From Chelonoidis abingdonii (Eukaryota; Chordata; Testudines; Testudinidae): a stretch of 64,000 nt of DNA. The stretch covers positions 143,366,298-143,430,297 of the forward strand of contig NC_133772.1 of assembly GCF_003597395.2 (NCBI RefSeq). Direction: 5' to 3'. Under the pieces are notes generated by a model, which worked only from the letters and a program-made list of their open reading frames with translations, did not search any database and had not been told where the DNA came from. Below, piece after piece: positions 46,346 through 59,190 of the stretch. A program made the translations under genes and the position numbers. How positions within the stretch are numbered: position 1 is the stretch's first letter; each line of letters begins with the position of its first letter.

Positions 46346-48784
46346 AGTGGTGGTATGTCTACTTGCATTAGTTGAAGATTTGGCACTTCAATCCCCAATT
46401 TACTACAAATCTCTTACAAAACCCTTATTCTAGCCTAAGTCAAGCATACCTATTTAAAGACAAATCAGATGCTTCAATCAAAATTTGTGTGATATATTGA
46501 AAAGCTTTGCAAAATGGGGATTTACGGTCAAGCTACCAAGGTAATTTGCACTTGTAACCTAGAATAGGGTTTGGATTTAGGTGGAAGGAAGGAAAGTTGG
46601 TGCACTAACCCAGCAGGATCCCGGTTTCAGTCAATGGCAACTGAGGACTATTGGACTCTTGTAGGATCCAGGCCCTGGTCCCAGTACACGGTGCACTTAA
46701 AATCAGTCTGTTCTGTTTTTACTTTTCTGTAGTTCACAGACGGCTTTTTAACAAGTGCGAAACCACAGAATTATAGTTACTCTGCCTCTGAAACAACATA
46801 CTGTGTGCGCAAACTGGATTATTTTTTTCATGCACGTCTTTCAATTTTTATGAAGCTAGAATTTCATATTTTAACTCTTTGCTGGTAGCCAGAACACTGC
46901 TACCTCTGCCAGAAGCATTTACGGTTTACTATCTACATTTACATGGACTTGCTGCTGTGAAATGCATCCTGTGAGCCTGTTAACAACATCTCTAGGAATC
47001 AAGCATTTTGAGGTTATAAATATAAAACTCTATGCTGGGATACATGTGTGAGATCTCATTATTTTAAGGCTGAATCTATAACACCTTGAAAATAAAGCTT
47101 TATAATAGGTGTGCTGAGACAACAGTTATGATAATGATGCTCAGACACACCCCATGTTTGAAGTGCATGAAGGTTAACTATCTCGAGTTCTACTTCAAAG
47201 GAAAGCAGCGTGAGATTTATCCTGTTGATTTCCAGCCTATTCATGATCTTTAAAACTGCAAAGTTGCAGGTACCAGCATCAATAGCGCTGAACCACGCTC
47301 CAAAACTAAGGTGCCCATCTTGCATATAATGCAAACTGCTTGTTTTCTGCTGGGTGGTTTGATTTTGCAGCAGGTACCTGATCAGCACATTTGAAATGCG
47401 TGTTTATTTCATTCAAATCTCTATCAGTGACAGATCTGAGAACAAAGTTCCCTCCAGCAGAAACATGCCCTTTCTGTGCAGGAAGGAGGTGTTTCTACCA
47501 GTGCAGGGCTAGACACTCCATTTGACTTAATAAGTCAGCAAAATCCTGAATTCAGCAAGCGACCTTGAGGGGTGTGTGAGTGTGTATGCCTCTAGCACAC
47601 TGCCACAGCTAATACTTGAAACAACCTCTTGTGCTCCACAGGCCACAAGCACTGCCGGATGAGCCAAAGGAGAGATGACTTAACCAAACCACCCATAAGT
47701 TGGATGCTGCTCTTTGCATCTGTCAGGAAAAGGAAGGATGATCCAGGAGTTAAGCTGCTAGCCTGGGACTCAGGAAACCTAAGTGACCTAAGCACCTGCT
47801 TTGGTTAGTTCATACTTTTGGACACAAATACATTGCTCAGACAACTACTTTCTGCAAGGCTCATCTCGTGTGTAGAAGAACTGTCAGGAAATGGAAAGTA
47901 CAAATATGTGCCTGTGGAATCAATATTTTTGGTTGTCTCATCTCATTTTTTTTTGTTGATATTAACACACCAAAATAAATGATTTGCATTGGGATTGAGC
48001 ATGGCAGAGCTAATAATTCATCACGAATAATTTATTTGATAAATGTAGCCTATTTTTCTTTTCGTGAATTGTGCACAAGCTGCTTACAGTTTCCTCAGTT
48101 CTTTTCATTATTCAAAATTATTTGACAAATAATTTCTGGGAATAATTCTTAGTCTGCAGATTGCCTCTGAGCCATCTATTATAGCTGTTATTCAAAATTA
48201 AGCTCTCTGAAGTTTTCATATAGCACTGGTCATTATGCTAGCTAGCTGCCAGAGTGTCTAGGAATTATGTTGCTTAGTTTTGACTCAACACGTTACATGC
48301 CGTCTGTTTCCTCTTTGGACAAGGGTACCACCAGGTTTCTAATGCGAACACTTGCATTTCCAAACTTTACAATTCCCTTGCTACAAAGATCCTCCAATAT
48401 GTGCTTAAATTTACGTCATTTTTTTCAGTTAAAAATCCTTCCAGTCACTGGGCCAGGTCCTTAGCTGGTATTATTTTGCCCCAGCTTCACTGACTTCAGT
48501 AGAAATACCCCATGTGGGCATGTGGCCCTTTCATTATGATCTTTACAGAATGTGAACACAAAAGGGAAACAAACAGGAAAACAGAATTCAATTAATTAAG
48601 CAAATATTCACAAAAACTAAGGTATTTGTGCAGCTCCAGGAGTCAAATGTAGGAAATATTTGGAGATTTCTGTAAAACAAAGGCTATAGCAACCAAAACC
48701 CGACTAGATCCATGTGGACAGGCTTCTGTGCCCACATGGCATCTGGGGGTCATCATGGGAAGACTCTTACACTTGCTCTCAACT

Positions 48785-49155
48785 AGAGCTCGTCAGAAGT
48801 TTGTGGTTGAAACATTTTGTGCGAAAAAGAAGCTGTTTTCATCAAAACTGAAATGTTTTAAAAAGTGTCAAATTTGAAAAAAATTTGTTTAGAAAAAGTT
48901 TCAAAATGAAGTGTTTTGACATTTTCTGAATGGAATGTTTAAATTTTGTTTTGAAACAACTTCTTGAAATGAACTTCATTGTTTTTATATAAAAAAAAGT
49001 TTTAAAAGGTTGAAAATGGAACAAAGTATCCTAACAAACAAAATGTTTTAATCTATTCACAATGTTTTTTTCTGAATTGTGTTTCAGGAGAAATTTCAGT
49101 TTTTTTTTGGCTTTCTTCCATTTTGGAATGGAAAAAAAATTGAGACTGTGGAATT
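48785..49155. repeat. AT-rich degenerate repeat
   Basis: The stretch alternates TTGAAACATTTTG, AAACTGAAATGTTTT, GAAGTGTTTTGACATTTTC and similar. It looks like a copy of the family seen at 8400-8640, 11880-12215 and 43790-44215. The 60-codon frame on the minus strand is a by-product of the composition. Confidence 0.45.
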
Positions 49156-49242
49156 TCCTTGTGCTTCATGCAGGCACAAGGGTCTGCCTGTGACAATCTG
49201 GGGCCTTAGACATAGATTGGGGTCTTAGACATAATTTGTTCA

Positions 49243-50275
49243 ATTTCATAATGTCCTAGAAATGTAGGACTGGACAGGACGCTGAAAGGTCATTGTCCAG
49301 TCCCCTGCACTGAGGCAGGACTGAGGAAACTGAGGCCATCCCTGTCAGATGTTTGTCCAACCTGTTCTTAAAATCTTCTCGTGACAGGGATTCCACAACC
49401 TCCTTTGGAAGCCTATTCCAGTGCTTAACTATCCTTACAGTCAGAAAGCTTTTCATAGTATCTAACATAAATCTCCCTGGATGCAGATTTAGCTGATCAG
49501 TACTCGTCTTAGCCTCCATGGACATGGAAAACAACTGATCACCATCCTCTTTATCACAACCTTTAAAATATTTGAAGACTATTACCAGGTTCCCCCCCGT
49601 CTTCTTTTCTCAGGACTAAACATGACTAGTTTTTTGGTTGTTTGTTTAAGCTTTTCCTCACAGGTCAGACTTTCTAAAGCTTTTGTTGCTCTCCTTTGGA
49701 AACTCTGTAATTTGACCACACCTTTTCCAAAGTGTGGCACCTCGGATTGGTTACAATGCTCCAGCTTAGGCCTCGTCAGTGCCACGCATAGGAAGACAGT
49801 TACCTCCTGTGTCTTACCTACAACACTCTTCTTAATACACCCCAGGATGATATTACTTTTTCACAACTGCATCACATTGTTGCCTCATGTTCAGTTTGTG
49901 ATCCATTGTAACCCCAGACCCTTTTTAGCCGTAGTACTGCCTAGTTCACCATTTTGTATTTGTGCATTCGATTTTTTTCTTCCTAAGTGTAGTACTTTGC
50001 ATGTGTCTTTATTGAATTTCACCTTGTTTATTTCAGACCAATTCACCAATTTGTCAAAGTCATTTTGAATTCTAATCCCTGTCCTTCTAAGTGCTAGCAG
50101 CTTCTCCCTGGTTAGTGACATCTGCAGATTTTAAAAATATCCTCTGCATTCATTATCCAAGGTGTTTATGAAAATATTGAACACTACTGGACCCAGAACA
50201 GACCCCTGCAAGACCCCACTAGATATATTTTGTCAGTTTGGCATCGAACCATTGATAATTCTGCTTTGAGCATGA
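49243..50275 (-). mobile_element. CR1 LINE 3' part, degraded
   Basis: On the minus strand, fragments read TVRIVKHWNRLPKEVVESLS, the NRLDKHLTGM end, and (in other frames) WSEINKVKFNKDTCKVLHLG. The plus strand shows the complement of the CR1 tail at 49243-49300 (GGACTGGACAGGACGCTGAA). Several frameshifts are present. It ends only about 116 bp from the donor site of the FNIII exon of MDGA2. Confidence 0.9.
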
Positions 50276-50391
50276 TTATGCAGCTTACAGTGACAGCAAC
50301 TAAAGTTTGCTCTTAACTGCACATTACAAGTTACATTAAACTGTGTGACCCATATTCCAATATGTCTCCTGTTACCATAACATCTCCTTAC

Positions 50392-50569
50392 CACTATATT
50401 TGATGACACGAATGGTTGAATCTCCCTCCCCAAATCTGGTGATGGGAGTTAGGCGGACTTCATAGGCCTCTGGCTTGATCAGTTCAGTCAGGTTGTATGT
50501 AATTAACTCTCCTTTCTGAATGTTTCCGTTTACCGTGATCTCCTGTTCCCACCAACGCTGTTGTCCAGC
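50392..50569 (-). CDS. MDGA2: MDGA2 exon: C-terminal half of fibronectin type III domain
   Basis: This 178-nt exon opens after TGATTTCAG and closes before GTAAGG. It starts in phase 0 ([18 protein letters not shown]), then reads [20 protein letters not shown] and [20 protein letters not shown], and ends one base into the next codon (Ala with the microexon). The L-I-K-P-x-A-Y-E-V-R-L...F-G-E-G motif is the F/G-strand region of an FNIII domain. NLT is a potential N-glycosylation site. The earlier exons of the FNIII and the six Ig domains expected upstream were not found in this window. MDGA2 binds neuroligins at synapses and restrains their pairing with neurexin (family knowledge). Confidence 0.94.
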
Positions 50570-51017
50570 CTGAAATCAGAAGAATCATGGAAAGATTGGA
50601 GCCACCTTTTCATTCTGGAAGTGGAGCACAGGGGTCTGCAGAACATTTCATCATTTGCTTGACTGGGTCTAGATGAGAACACAAAGTCGTTCGTATGCCA
50701 CCTAACACATAAAGGCCCCATTTTTATAACTAATGGATCACTTAATTGAGGTTGCAGAGATAACTGGCCTTAAAACCACAATTCCTGCCCAGTGCATTCT
50801 GTGGGCAAATAAATTATTTCCATTCTCACCTGCCTTTCCTATGCATCAAACTCCTCATTGCATTTTTTGTTGTAGCATATCTGCTCCTATCAAACATCAC
50901 ATAATTCCAGGTCTTCCAGAGTAACATGAAAGCAACCAAGCATTTTCAGTTTTTCTTCTTAAAAAGTTTCTAACACATCAGGGAAAGAGGCCTAATGCAA
51001 GGCACTAAGGGTCAGAG

Positions 51018-51130
51018 TTTTAAAAGAAATTAGTTGCCTAAAACTGCAGATAGGCGTGTAGATGCTTTTAGAAATCCCACTAGCACCTCTTTGCATCTTT
51101 AGGCACCTAGATACCTTTGAAATTCTGGCC
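51018..51130. repeat. 'taggcacctaaa' interspersed repeat
   Basis: AGTTGCCTAAAACTGCAGAT and CATCTTTAGGCACCTAGATA followed by CCTTTGAAATTCTGGCC are shared with 57785-58105. Related words recur at 57040-57140, 61138-61200 and 61750-61860. Confidence 0.5.
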
Positions 51131-52479
51131 TTAAGTTCTAGATTCAACTGAGAGAATCAATTAGGTTTAAGAATGTTTAAAATGTGCCCTCTTACAAATC
51201 TGCTGTTCAGCTGATGCACTCAGAGGTGCCAAATTTGTGGGTACTTATAGTCCTTGATGGCCATTCACAGAGTGGCTGTATCCTGAAAAGAGACTACGTA
51301 TGAAGGCACCTTTGTGCCTAGTAGATCTGCTCCCAATGTGTATTTAGAATCACACCAGCCGACTGCAGTGACAGAAGTAAGTGCTTTCACCTAGAATTGC
51401 TTGGAAATTTTCTGATGAAACTCAGTTTTGTTAGAAAGTGCCAATTTCATAGAGTGAAATGTTCTGCCGAATCTATTACAGACATGATCAAACATTCTGC
51501 AAAACAGAGGCAAGTTTCCCTGCCTCACTCCTAGCTCCAGGGAATGGAGTGGAACAAAACCAGGTGCTCTGCCTTCCCACTTCCCCCTAAGCTCCAGAGC
51601 ATGGACAATGCCTCTGCAGCTCCTGGAGCTGGGGGGTGGCGTGGAGGTAAAGCGCCTGAGGGTAGCTGAAAATTTCTGTTTCTGGTCTCCTGAAATGGAG
51701 TTTTTCCTGAAATCCCTTTCCGTGAATATTTTGCCTTTTTAACGCTTCGTCCCTGCTTCAGGATGAAACCTTTATTAAAAAACATGAACATTTTTGAGGA
51801 AAGGGATTCCCTCTTTTAGGCCAGCTCTCCTTACTCCTTTTCTGCTTGCAGAGCTCTCAGCCACGGCAGAGCATTGCTCCTTCAGGCCTAGCCAGGTGCC
51901 CCTCTGCATCCCTATTCACGGCAATGAGGTTGGCCATGTGTCACCTGGGGCAGAACTGAAGATAATGAGAAAGTACAGGAGTAACACAGTGCAGTATGCT
52001 CCCAGTGCTTTATCACTTTGTCACTGAGTAAGAAGGGAATCACCTTGACGCTCAGACTCTCAGAACTCAGACTGAGTTTGCAGAGTTGGCAGTTAGAAGG
52101 AAATGTCTTTCAGTTGCACAATGAGCACATTTGACATGGAAATCACTGAGACACAATTACATGACCCTAGGATGTCACACTTCACAGCAGAATTACACTA
52201 TAAGTCAACAGGAGTTGAGGACACTCAGCACTGCATAGAAACAGACTCCACAATTATTAACAGCCCTGGTCACCTCAGAAAGGTGGATGGATTGGAAAGA
52301 ACTATGAAACGTCAATATGAAGCAAATAAGGAGGAGTTGTATATATTTACACTTCATAGAGCATACAGGATTTTCAACATCTAAATCAATAAACTGTCAT
52401 TTTCAATGCACTTGACCAAAAGATGAAAAATCTAATTAGAGAAGATATCAGAAGGGTTAGTCTGGATCTGTAAAAAGTG

Positions 52480-52556
52480 ACAGAGAGTCCTGTGGCACCT
52501 TATAGACTAACAGCTATAGACTAACAGTCTATAAGGTGCCACCGGACTCTGTTGCT
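52480..52556. repeat. short inverted-repeat version of the 'ggcaccttatagactaacag' repeat
   Basis: The left arm CAGAGAGTCCTGTGGCACCT...ATAGACTAACAG is followed by a reverse-complement arm TCTATAAGGTGCCACCGGAC...TCTGTTG with a short spacer. It is the same family as 9629-9780 and 61999-62200. Confidence 0.65.
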
Positions 52557-54574
52557 AATTAGAGAGAAAGTTTAACAAACACTGAATGCCACATTATTTC
52601 CTTCATGCTCTAAGTGGTTTATTAATGACCCAAACCACTCAAAGCGTTTGCATTTTGGGGAGCAAAGTTATTGGATACTTCAATATTACCTGAAGATACA
52701 CTGGCTTATTACAGGCATTCTCTCCAGGTTATCAAGAACAAATCATTAAATATTTACTATACATCCCAAAGGAACTCTGCAGGTGCTATGCTGCTATAAT
52801 GAGATGTTCTACTCAGCTGATTCTGCTTGGCAGGTGCATTGATGTCATTAATTATTACAAACTTGCTATTATAGAACTTCATGTTTATTAAAAACAACCC
52901 CTCCCTTTTTCAGATTTTTAATTCAAAGCTGTCAAAAAAGAGTATACTGAAATAGTTGGGGAAATACGCTGCTAAAGCATCACATTTGATGCCAGCAAAT
53001 GATGTGAAAAGCAAATTTAAAACATTGGCTGGAAGGTTTATATCTGCCTCCATGGAAAAGAAAGCAGGACTAGTCTATTATTAAACATACAGCACAAACC
53101 CACCTCAGATAAAAATAAGGTTGAGAAACCAACAAAATGTCAGAACGTTCCAAAGGAAGGATGGGAAGTCATTAGCTTTCTCTGCCTCCATTGAAGACAG
53201 TGAGGGAATTACATTAGCTTCCGAGGGAACTGAGTTAGACCAATGCTGAGCACTTTGGAAAACCTCTTGATAAGGTTCTGACCTTGCTAATGTTTAGACT
53301 TCAGTGGAACTGTTCACGAGTTAAGGTATGCACCTGTGAAATGCAGGGGGGAGTAAAAACAATGGTGGTCAATTAAGAAAAAGTTGGAAGGAGAGTGAGA
53401 TGGAACCATTTAAAACAAAGTACACATAAGAGGACCAGTATTGCCTATAAAAGATCAAAGTTCTGCTGTTTATTAAAAATGGTGTCTGTGCAGTATATGG
53501 CACTCCACTTGTTAAGATACATCCTCTCACTACAATGCTCTCCACTGAAAAGGGAGCTTTGAAATGGGCCGCGCAGTATGCTGCTGCAGGAGAAAGATTA
53601 TCTATGTCATAGCAGTACCCAGAAGTCCATTAATACACGATCTGCTCATTCGTCGGGGTCTGTCAGCAGAAACAAGCAGCTGAGGCAGGGTACAGCAGCA
53701 AAAGCAACAATTTCATAGCAGCTTATGACAAATGACTACAGAAGAAAGGCTGGTTTTAAACTGTAGCCATGGAGAGACGTATTCTAATTATTCCTTTCCT
53801 GTGCCTGGATCCGAGAGGTAAAAAGGGAATTTCGCTCTCAAAATTGATTTCTTATGTATTTCAGTAAGGCCAAACTGAAATTAACTGTTACACAGAAACA
53901 TCTTTCTCTGCATGTGTAACTTATTTAACCAAAATGTGGCAATGCAGCTCTTTGTTTGTAATTAGTCTCAGTAGGCTGTTGCCGCATTAACACCACCACA
54001 CAGGACTTTGCAGAAAAGACCAAGTTGTCTTGAATTACAGTGAATTGATCTGAATCAGTCTCTACTTGGTAGGAAGGGACTGAACATATGCACAGTCATA
54101 AAACTGTCATCTTTATGACTGTCAGAATGGTAGAAAAGGAGGAAAATGAGCGGGATTTAGGGCTTCAAAGAATTTAGGGCTGGATGGGACAAGTGCAAAC
54201 TGTAGTTCATCAAAGTGGACAGTTCTACAAATGTGTCATTGTTACTGTTTATACTGTTGATTCAAAGCTTACCATAAAAACCTTTGAGTGCACACTGCAT
54301 AGCCATTCTTCCTCTGTGGTAAGGTATTTAAAATATCACTCTGATACAGGAGGAGATTACATGTCTGCTCTCCTTGATGTCTTACTTCTAGGCTACCTAA
54401 GGACTACAAAGGCATGCAAATCTCTGACTAGAGGGAGACATGGGGAACAATTATTTAATTGTTTAATTCCATTTTAATTTAAGCAGAGCAAGGTGTAGTA
54501 TGAACCAATGGCTGGAAGTTGAAAGACACATTCAGACTGCAAATAAGGTACATTTTTGACAGTTAGTGTGATTA

Positions 54575-54771
54575 ACCATTGGTATAATTTACCCAGGGTC
54601 TTGGTGGATTCTCCATCATTGACCATTTTTAAATCAAGACTGGATGTTTTTCTAAAAGATCTCCCGTAGGAGTTATTTTGGGGAAGTTCTCTGACTTGTG
54701 TTATCCAGGTGGTCAGACTAGATCATCGCTGTGGTCCCTTTTGGTCTTGAAATCTATTAATCTAATTTTAA
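54575..54771 (+). mobile_element. CR1 LINE 3' end (another subfamily)
   Basis: GGTGGATTCTCCATCATTGA, TTTTTAAATCAAGACTGGAT, GGTCAGACTAGATCATCGC and TTGAAATCTATTAATCTA match the 3' terminal part of a CR1 subfamily with 'ggtcagactagatgatc'. It is truncated and has no ORF. Confidence 0.75.
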
Positions 54772-56314
54772 GCTTGTGAACAGTCCCACAGACAAGTGCT
54801 GAATGAGGGCTGCTTGCTCAGCAGCTTACAGGTTCAAGCCCTATACAGAAAGTGGTATTAACCTTCCACATTCATGAGCACGGAAATATCCAAACTTCAA
54901 AGACCAAATATTAATAAAATGTCAACTAAGTAGCAATGGGCCTATGTGTTTGTAGGATCCCTAGGCCACCACAATAAGGAAATAATTATAACTACATGAC
55001 AAAATATGTGACATTATATTGTATCTTTAAAAAGATAATATGAGCATCTTTAATACAAAATTACAAATTGACAGATGTCTGCTAGATGTTGGCTCCTCTG
55101 GTGTTAACTACGACATCACCTATAAGAGCCAATGAAATGAACTATGAAAGCCAAGGCACTCATTGCACAACTGACATTCAGTCTCTTCTCTCTCTCCCCA
55201 GTCTGGATCCCCACAAACATAAACATAGCATGAATATCTGATATATTCAAATTTTGCAGAATGCGTTATTTTGTGATCACACACCTTACAAAGGAAATAT
55301 TTGCATACTTCAGCATTTATGCCACTCTGAGAATTACTCCTTATGTCGTTTGTATTGTATATGTTGTTATGCCACATGTACCTCTTCTATTCACGGCTCA
55401 AACCAATCCTTAATTCAAACGTAGTGAATGAGCCAGGCTAAATGCGACTAGGGCAATACGCTGGATAAACTGCACATCACTTGTATGCCATGGTGAATGG
55501 GAGGGGAAAGAAAGCAGCACATACCCCTTGGAACTCAACACCAATTACACTCACGGCTAAATTCCGACCGACATCAAATGCTCATAACATAAAGCGGAAA
55601 CAAACACAAAGGACAAGGGGATGTTTACTATTCCCTGAATAATGCATAATACACTGTGTACCTTTGCAATCTGTCAGGAAACTTTACATAATAATGAATA
55701 AACCTTGTCTCAAGTAGACGGTGCTGTCCTTGAGAACTAAGCAACAAGAGCGCCACAGAGAAGATGTTAAGGGTAATTATAACAAGATTTAGGGCTACAT
55801 TTTCAAAGCGGTGCATGTGGAATTCAGCCCTATGACTCTTATTCATTAAAATGGGAATCTCACGGACAGATGCATTGAGAGCTCTTACAGAGTTTAGCTC
55901 AGCATTACTGATACTGGTATCCAGCATGCAAATCAGAACTAGCATTCTACCTCCTACCCACGTTTGAGTCAAACCTTCCAGAGACTCAATAAAACGGTTA
56001 GACTTTATGCTCTTAGACATGGGTGCAGTCTTTTTGTTATATGTGTATACAATGTCTATCACAATGGGGCCCCGATCCTTCAGCACTGCACATAATAATA
56101 AAAACTCCTGGTGGCATGTTTCAGTTCTTCACATTCTTTCAGCCTCAACTTTTTAGGATCCTTCGTTTTGATCGGCTTACATAGGTCACATGTTCTACCA
56201 TGCTGCACATGTATTCCTGAGACCATCACTGTCTGAAATCCTTGTCAGTCACTCACTTTATGGCACCAAGGCTGCCTTAGGCCTACCAGCTATTCCACTT
56301 GCATTCAGGCAGGT

Positions 56315-56710
56315 AGAACCATAGCACTGTCGGGCTGGAAGGGACCGCAAGCAGTCCTCTAGTCCATCCCCCTGTGCTGAGGCAGTAAACAGAGACCATC
56401 CCTGACAGATTTTTGTCTAGCCTGTTCTTAAAAATTTCCATTGCAAGGATTTGACAGCCTCCCTTGATAACTTACTCCAGTGCTTAACTATTCTTACAGT
56501 GAGAACTTGCTTCTAATGTCTGAGCTATTTTGCTACAGATTAAGCTGATTACTCCTTGTCCTTTCTTCAGTAGGCATAGAGAACAATTGATCAGCATCCT
56601 CTTTAAAACAACTATTAAGATTTTTGAAGACTATGATCAGGTTTCCCCTTCAGCCTTTTATTCTAAGTTTTTAAAAACTTTCTTCATAGGTCATGTTTTC
56701 TAAACAGCAG
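56315..56710 (-). mobile_element. CR1 LINE 3' fragment
   Basis: The plus strand shows the complement of the CR1 end: AGCACTGTCGGGCTGGAAGG, CAGTGCTTAACTATTCTTAC and TCATAGGTCATGTTTTC. It is most like 49243-50275. It is degraded. Confidence 0.8.
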
Positions 56711-57784
56711 CTAGGTTTGCTCTATAAGACAGAAGCTTCCTTCACTGGAGTTGCATGTATAACATTCACTGTACCATGGGCTGCTGGAGTATTCATATGT
56801 TGGTCTGATAACTGGATAATCACCACAGGGCTTATCTCTACAGAGTAATATCTGAGAAAGGATCTAGGCAGCAATGATCTTTTGGATATTTGTAGACTGT
56901 TCTATTTTCCTCCTTCAACAATACTTACCAAATGTGTACATATTAACTCTTCTAATCTTTCCTCAAAATTCAGCCCTTTCTGCTGCCTTGTCACTTCTGG
57001 TAGGAATGCAGGAATTGCCATTATCCATATAAAGTGACTTAGGCCCAGATTTATAAAGGCATTTAGTCTTTGCTCTCGCTCAGCCTTACAATACCTAACT
57101 GATTTAGGAGCCTCAATGATCTTGGAAATCCATGGGATTTTGTGGAGAATGTTAGGTAATGAGTTGAGTTACTGTCATGTTCTGCACGGGGGTGTGGGAA
57201 GTAAAGCCCACGGTTGAACACGAGACAGGGATTTAACATCTCAAAACTCTGTAACGGGCCATTTTGTGGTTAGGAGTATGTTCGTTCAATTCCAGCAGTT
57301 GGGCAAGGACTGGTGGAAGGGAGAGGTGAGGCTTACTGGCTGGACCTGGCTGAAGATCAGAGACTAGCCCACCAGGAAGGTGGCATTAAGACCAAGTTTG
57401 GAGGATCTAGGAACCCAGCAGCCTCTGAGAAAAAAGTCTGAGCTGGCATCTGTAGAAAGACTTTCCTGTGCTTGAGAGGGTAAAAAAAAGGGACTTCTTG
57501 AAGAAGAATAAATGAGTTAATTCATTGGTTCACATGTAAGTAATAAAGCAAGATTTTGTTAACCAGGTCCGGAGTGGACTGTGGAGACAGGGTTTTCCTG
57601 CAGTGATTTTCAAAGGGCACCTCCTGCATCTATCAGCAAGCCCTCTGCTCCTGGGGACATGGCCTTTGGAATAAGGTAGCAGAGTGAGGGATGACATGAG
57701 GCCAAATTTCCAAATGTGAAGTTCAGTGGGGGAAGCAGTTTGGTGAGCGTGGGATGTAGGAAACCAGAGATTTTTAACATAAGG

Positions 57785-58105
57785 CTTGGGCCCCTAATTA
57801 GTTAGGCATTGCAACCCTGAAACAATGCCTAAATATCTTTACGGCTTAAATTTCATTGACTTCAAAGAGACCCAGGTACATTAAAAAGCATCGAAATAAT
57901 GCAGAAACCACTCTTCCAAACTTTCCATGAGACTTAGGCTCCTAAGATTTTGAAGTGTATCTAGGTCCCTAAAGATGCAGGTAGGCACCTTTAGATGCCT
58001 AATCCCCATTGATTTCAAACTAACCTGCTTAGGTGCTTTAGAAACATCCTTCTAGGCACATATCTGCATCTTTAGAGCCTAAATACCTTTGAACACCTGG
58101 CCCTC
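57785..58105. repeat. 'taggcacctaaa' interspersed repeat, longer copy
   Basis: Repeated words GACTTAGGCTCCTAAGATTT, TAGGTCCCTAAAGATGCAGG, GGCACCTTTAGATGCCTAAT and GCATCTTTAGAGCCTAAATA occur in both orientations, giving weak self-complementarity. The class is unknown to me. Confidence 0.5.
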
Positions 58106-58609
58106 AGTAGATTTAGAAAATGGTACCCCCTAGCCTATTGTTCTGTTCCTGTCAAATGAGTCAGAGATAGGTGCAACAAGTTCCACAACTGACTGTTATG
58201 GAGTATCCTGTCCAAAGAGGGAGTATCCTCTGATCCTCTCACTAAGCCCAGTTGTTGTTCTCTAAATGTCATCCTTCCATGTGGTGTCCATAATCAAATT
58301 CCAGGTATGGCTGTGCCAGAGCCATAAACAGAGGGAATTTATCTCCCGCTGCTGTCTTTGATATCCTAGGATGTCATCAAATACTGAATGTAAGAGTCTC
58401 AGTATGCAGTCCTTTGTGTCGATAAAGTACAACACAATCTGTAATTATGTGATCACATACCATTTCCCACACACAATCTAGCATCATACTTCTTTTTCCT
58501 TACAACCACAGATATGCATGAGTAGACTCTGTGAACAATTCCATGCATGCCAGAGATAGAACATATAAAGCTGTAACTAAATAAGGCAAGGGCTCCTGCT
58601 CTGCCTATG

Positions 58610-59190
58610 CTGTTTCTTGAATACTGCAAACATCTCAAAAAAGATATGTTGGAATTGGAAAAGGTTCAGTCAAGAGCAACAAAAATTATTAGGGGTGTGG
58701 AACAGCTTCCATATAATGACAGACTAACAAGACTGGGACTTTTCTGCTTGGAAAAGTGATGGCTAAAGGGAGATATGATTGCAGTCTATAAAATCATGGC
58801 TGGTGTGGAGAACGTACATAAGGAAGTTTTGTTTACTATTTCTCATAATACAAGGACTAGGGGTCACCAAATGAAATTAACAAGCAGCAGGTTTAAAACA
58901 AATAAAAGGAAGTATTTCTTCACACAATGCACAGTCAACCTGCGGAACTCCTTGCCTGAGGATGTTCTGAAGGCCAACACCATAACAGGCTTCAAAAAAG
59001 AACTAGATAAATTCATGGATGATAGGTCCATCAATGGCTATTAGCGAGGATGGGCAGGGATGGATCACTTGATGATTACCAGTTCTGTTCATTCCCTGTG
59101 GGGCACTTGCCATTGGCCACTGTCAGAAGACAGGATACTAGGCTAGATGGACCTTTGGTCTGACCCAGTATGGCCATTCTTATGTTCTTA
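58610..59190 (+). mobile_element. CR1 LINE 3' part
   Basis: Starting at about the RVQSRATKII region, it includes an open segment at 58775-59044 ([55 protein letters not shown], ending RSINGY). The tail is GATGGACCTTTGGTCTGACC and CTTATGTTCTTAT. Same subfamily as the 3' end of 30860-34386. Confidence 0.9.

Larger units (their letters stand above)
38242..50391 (-). other. MDGA2: MDGA2 intron (12.1 kb)
   Basis: The intron runs from donor GTAAGG of the FNIII exon to the microexon acceptor. It contains CR1 copies at 41066-43016, 43454-43685 and 49243-50275, AT-rich repeats (43790-44215, 48785-49155) and a MITE (46058-46345). 38760-39360 is GC-rich and without a recognised gene; its short open frames on both strands overlap one another and have no splice support. 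No recognised family was seen at 39370-41060, 44380-46050 and 46350-48780, apart from a (GAT)n run near 44983. Confidence 0.8.

Noticed and set aside
22463..50569. direct FNIII-MAM splice as the only form
   Set aside because: It is in frame (Gly), but the microexon at 38221-38241 fits the known linker and has consensus sites, so the direct join is at most an alternative form.
55628..56086. 152-codon open frame on the minus strand
   Set aside because: It is in sense with MDGA2, but the translation does not resemble FNIII or Ig segments and I see no fitting acceptor and donor. It remains unproven as an exon.
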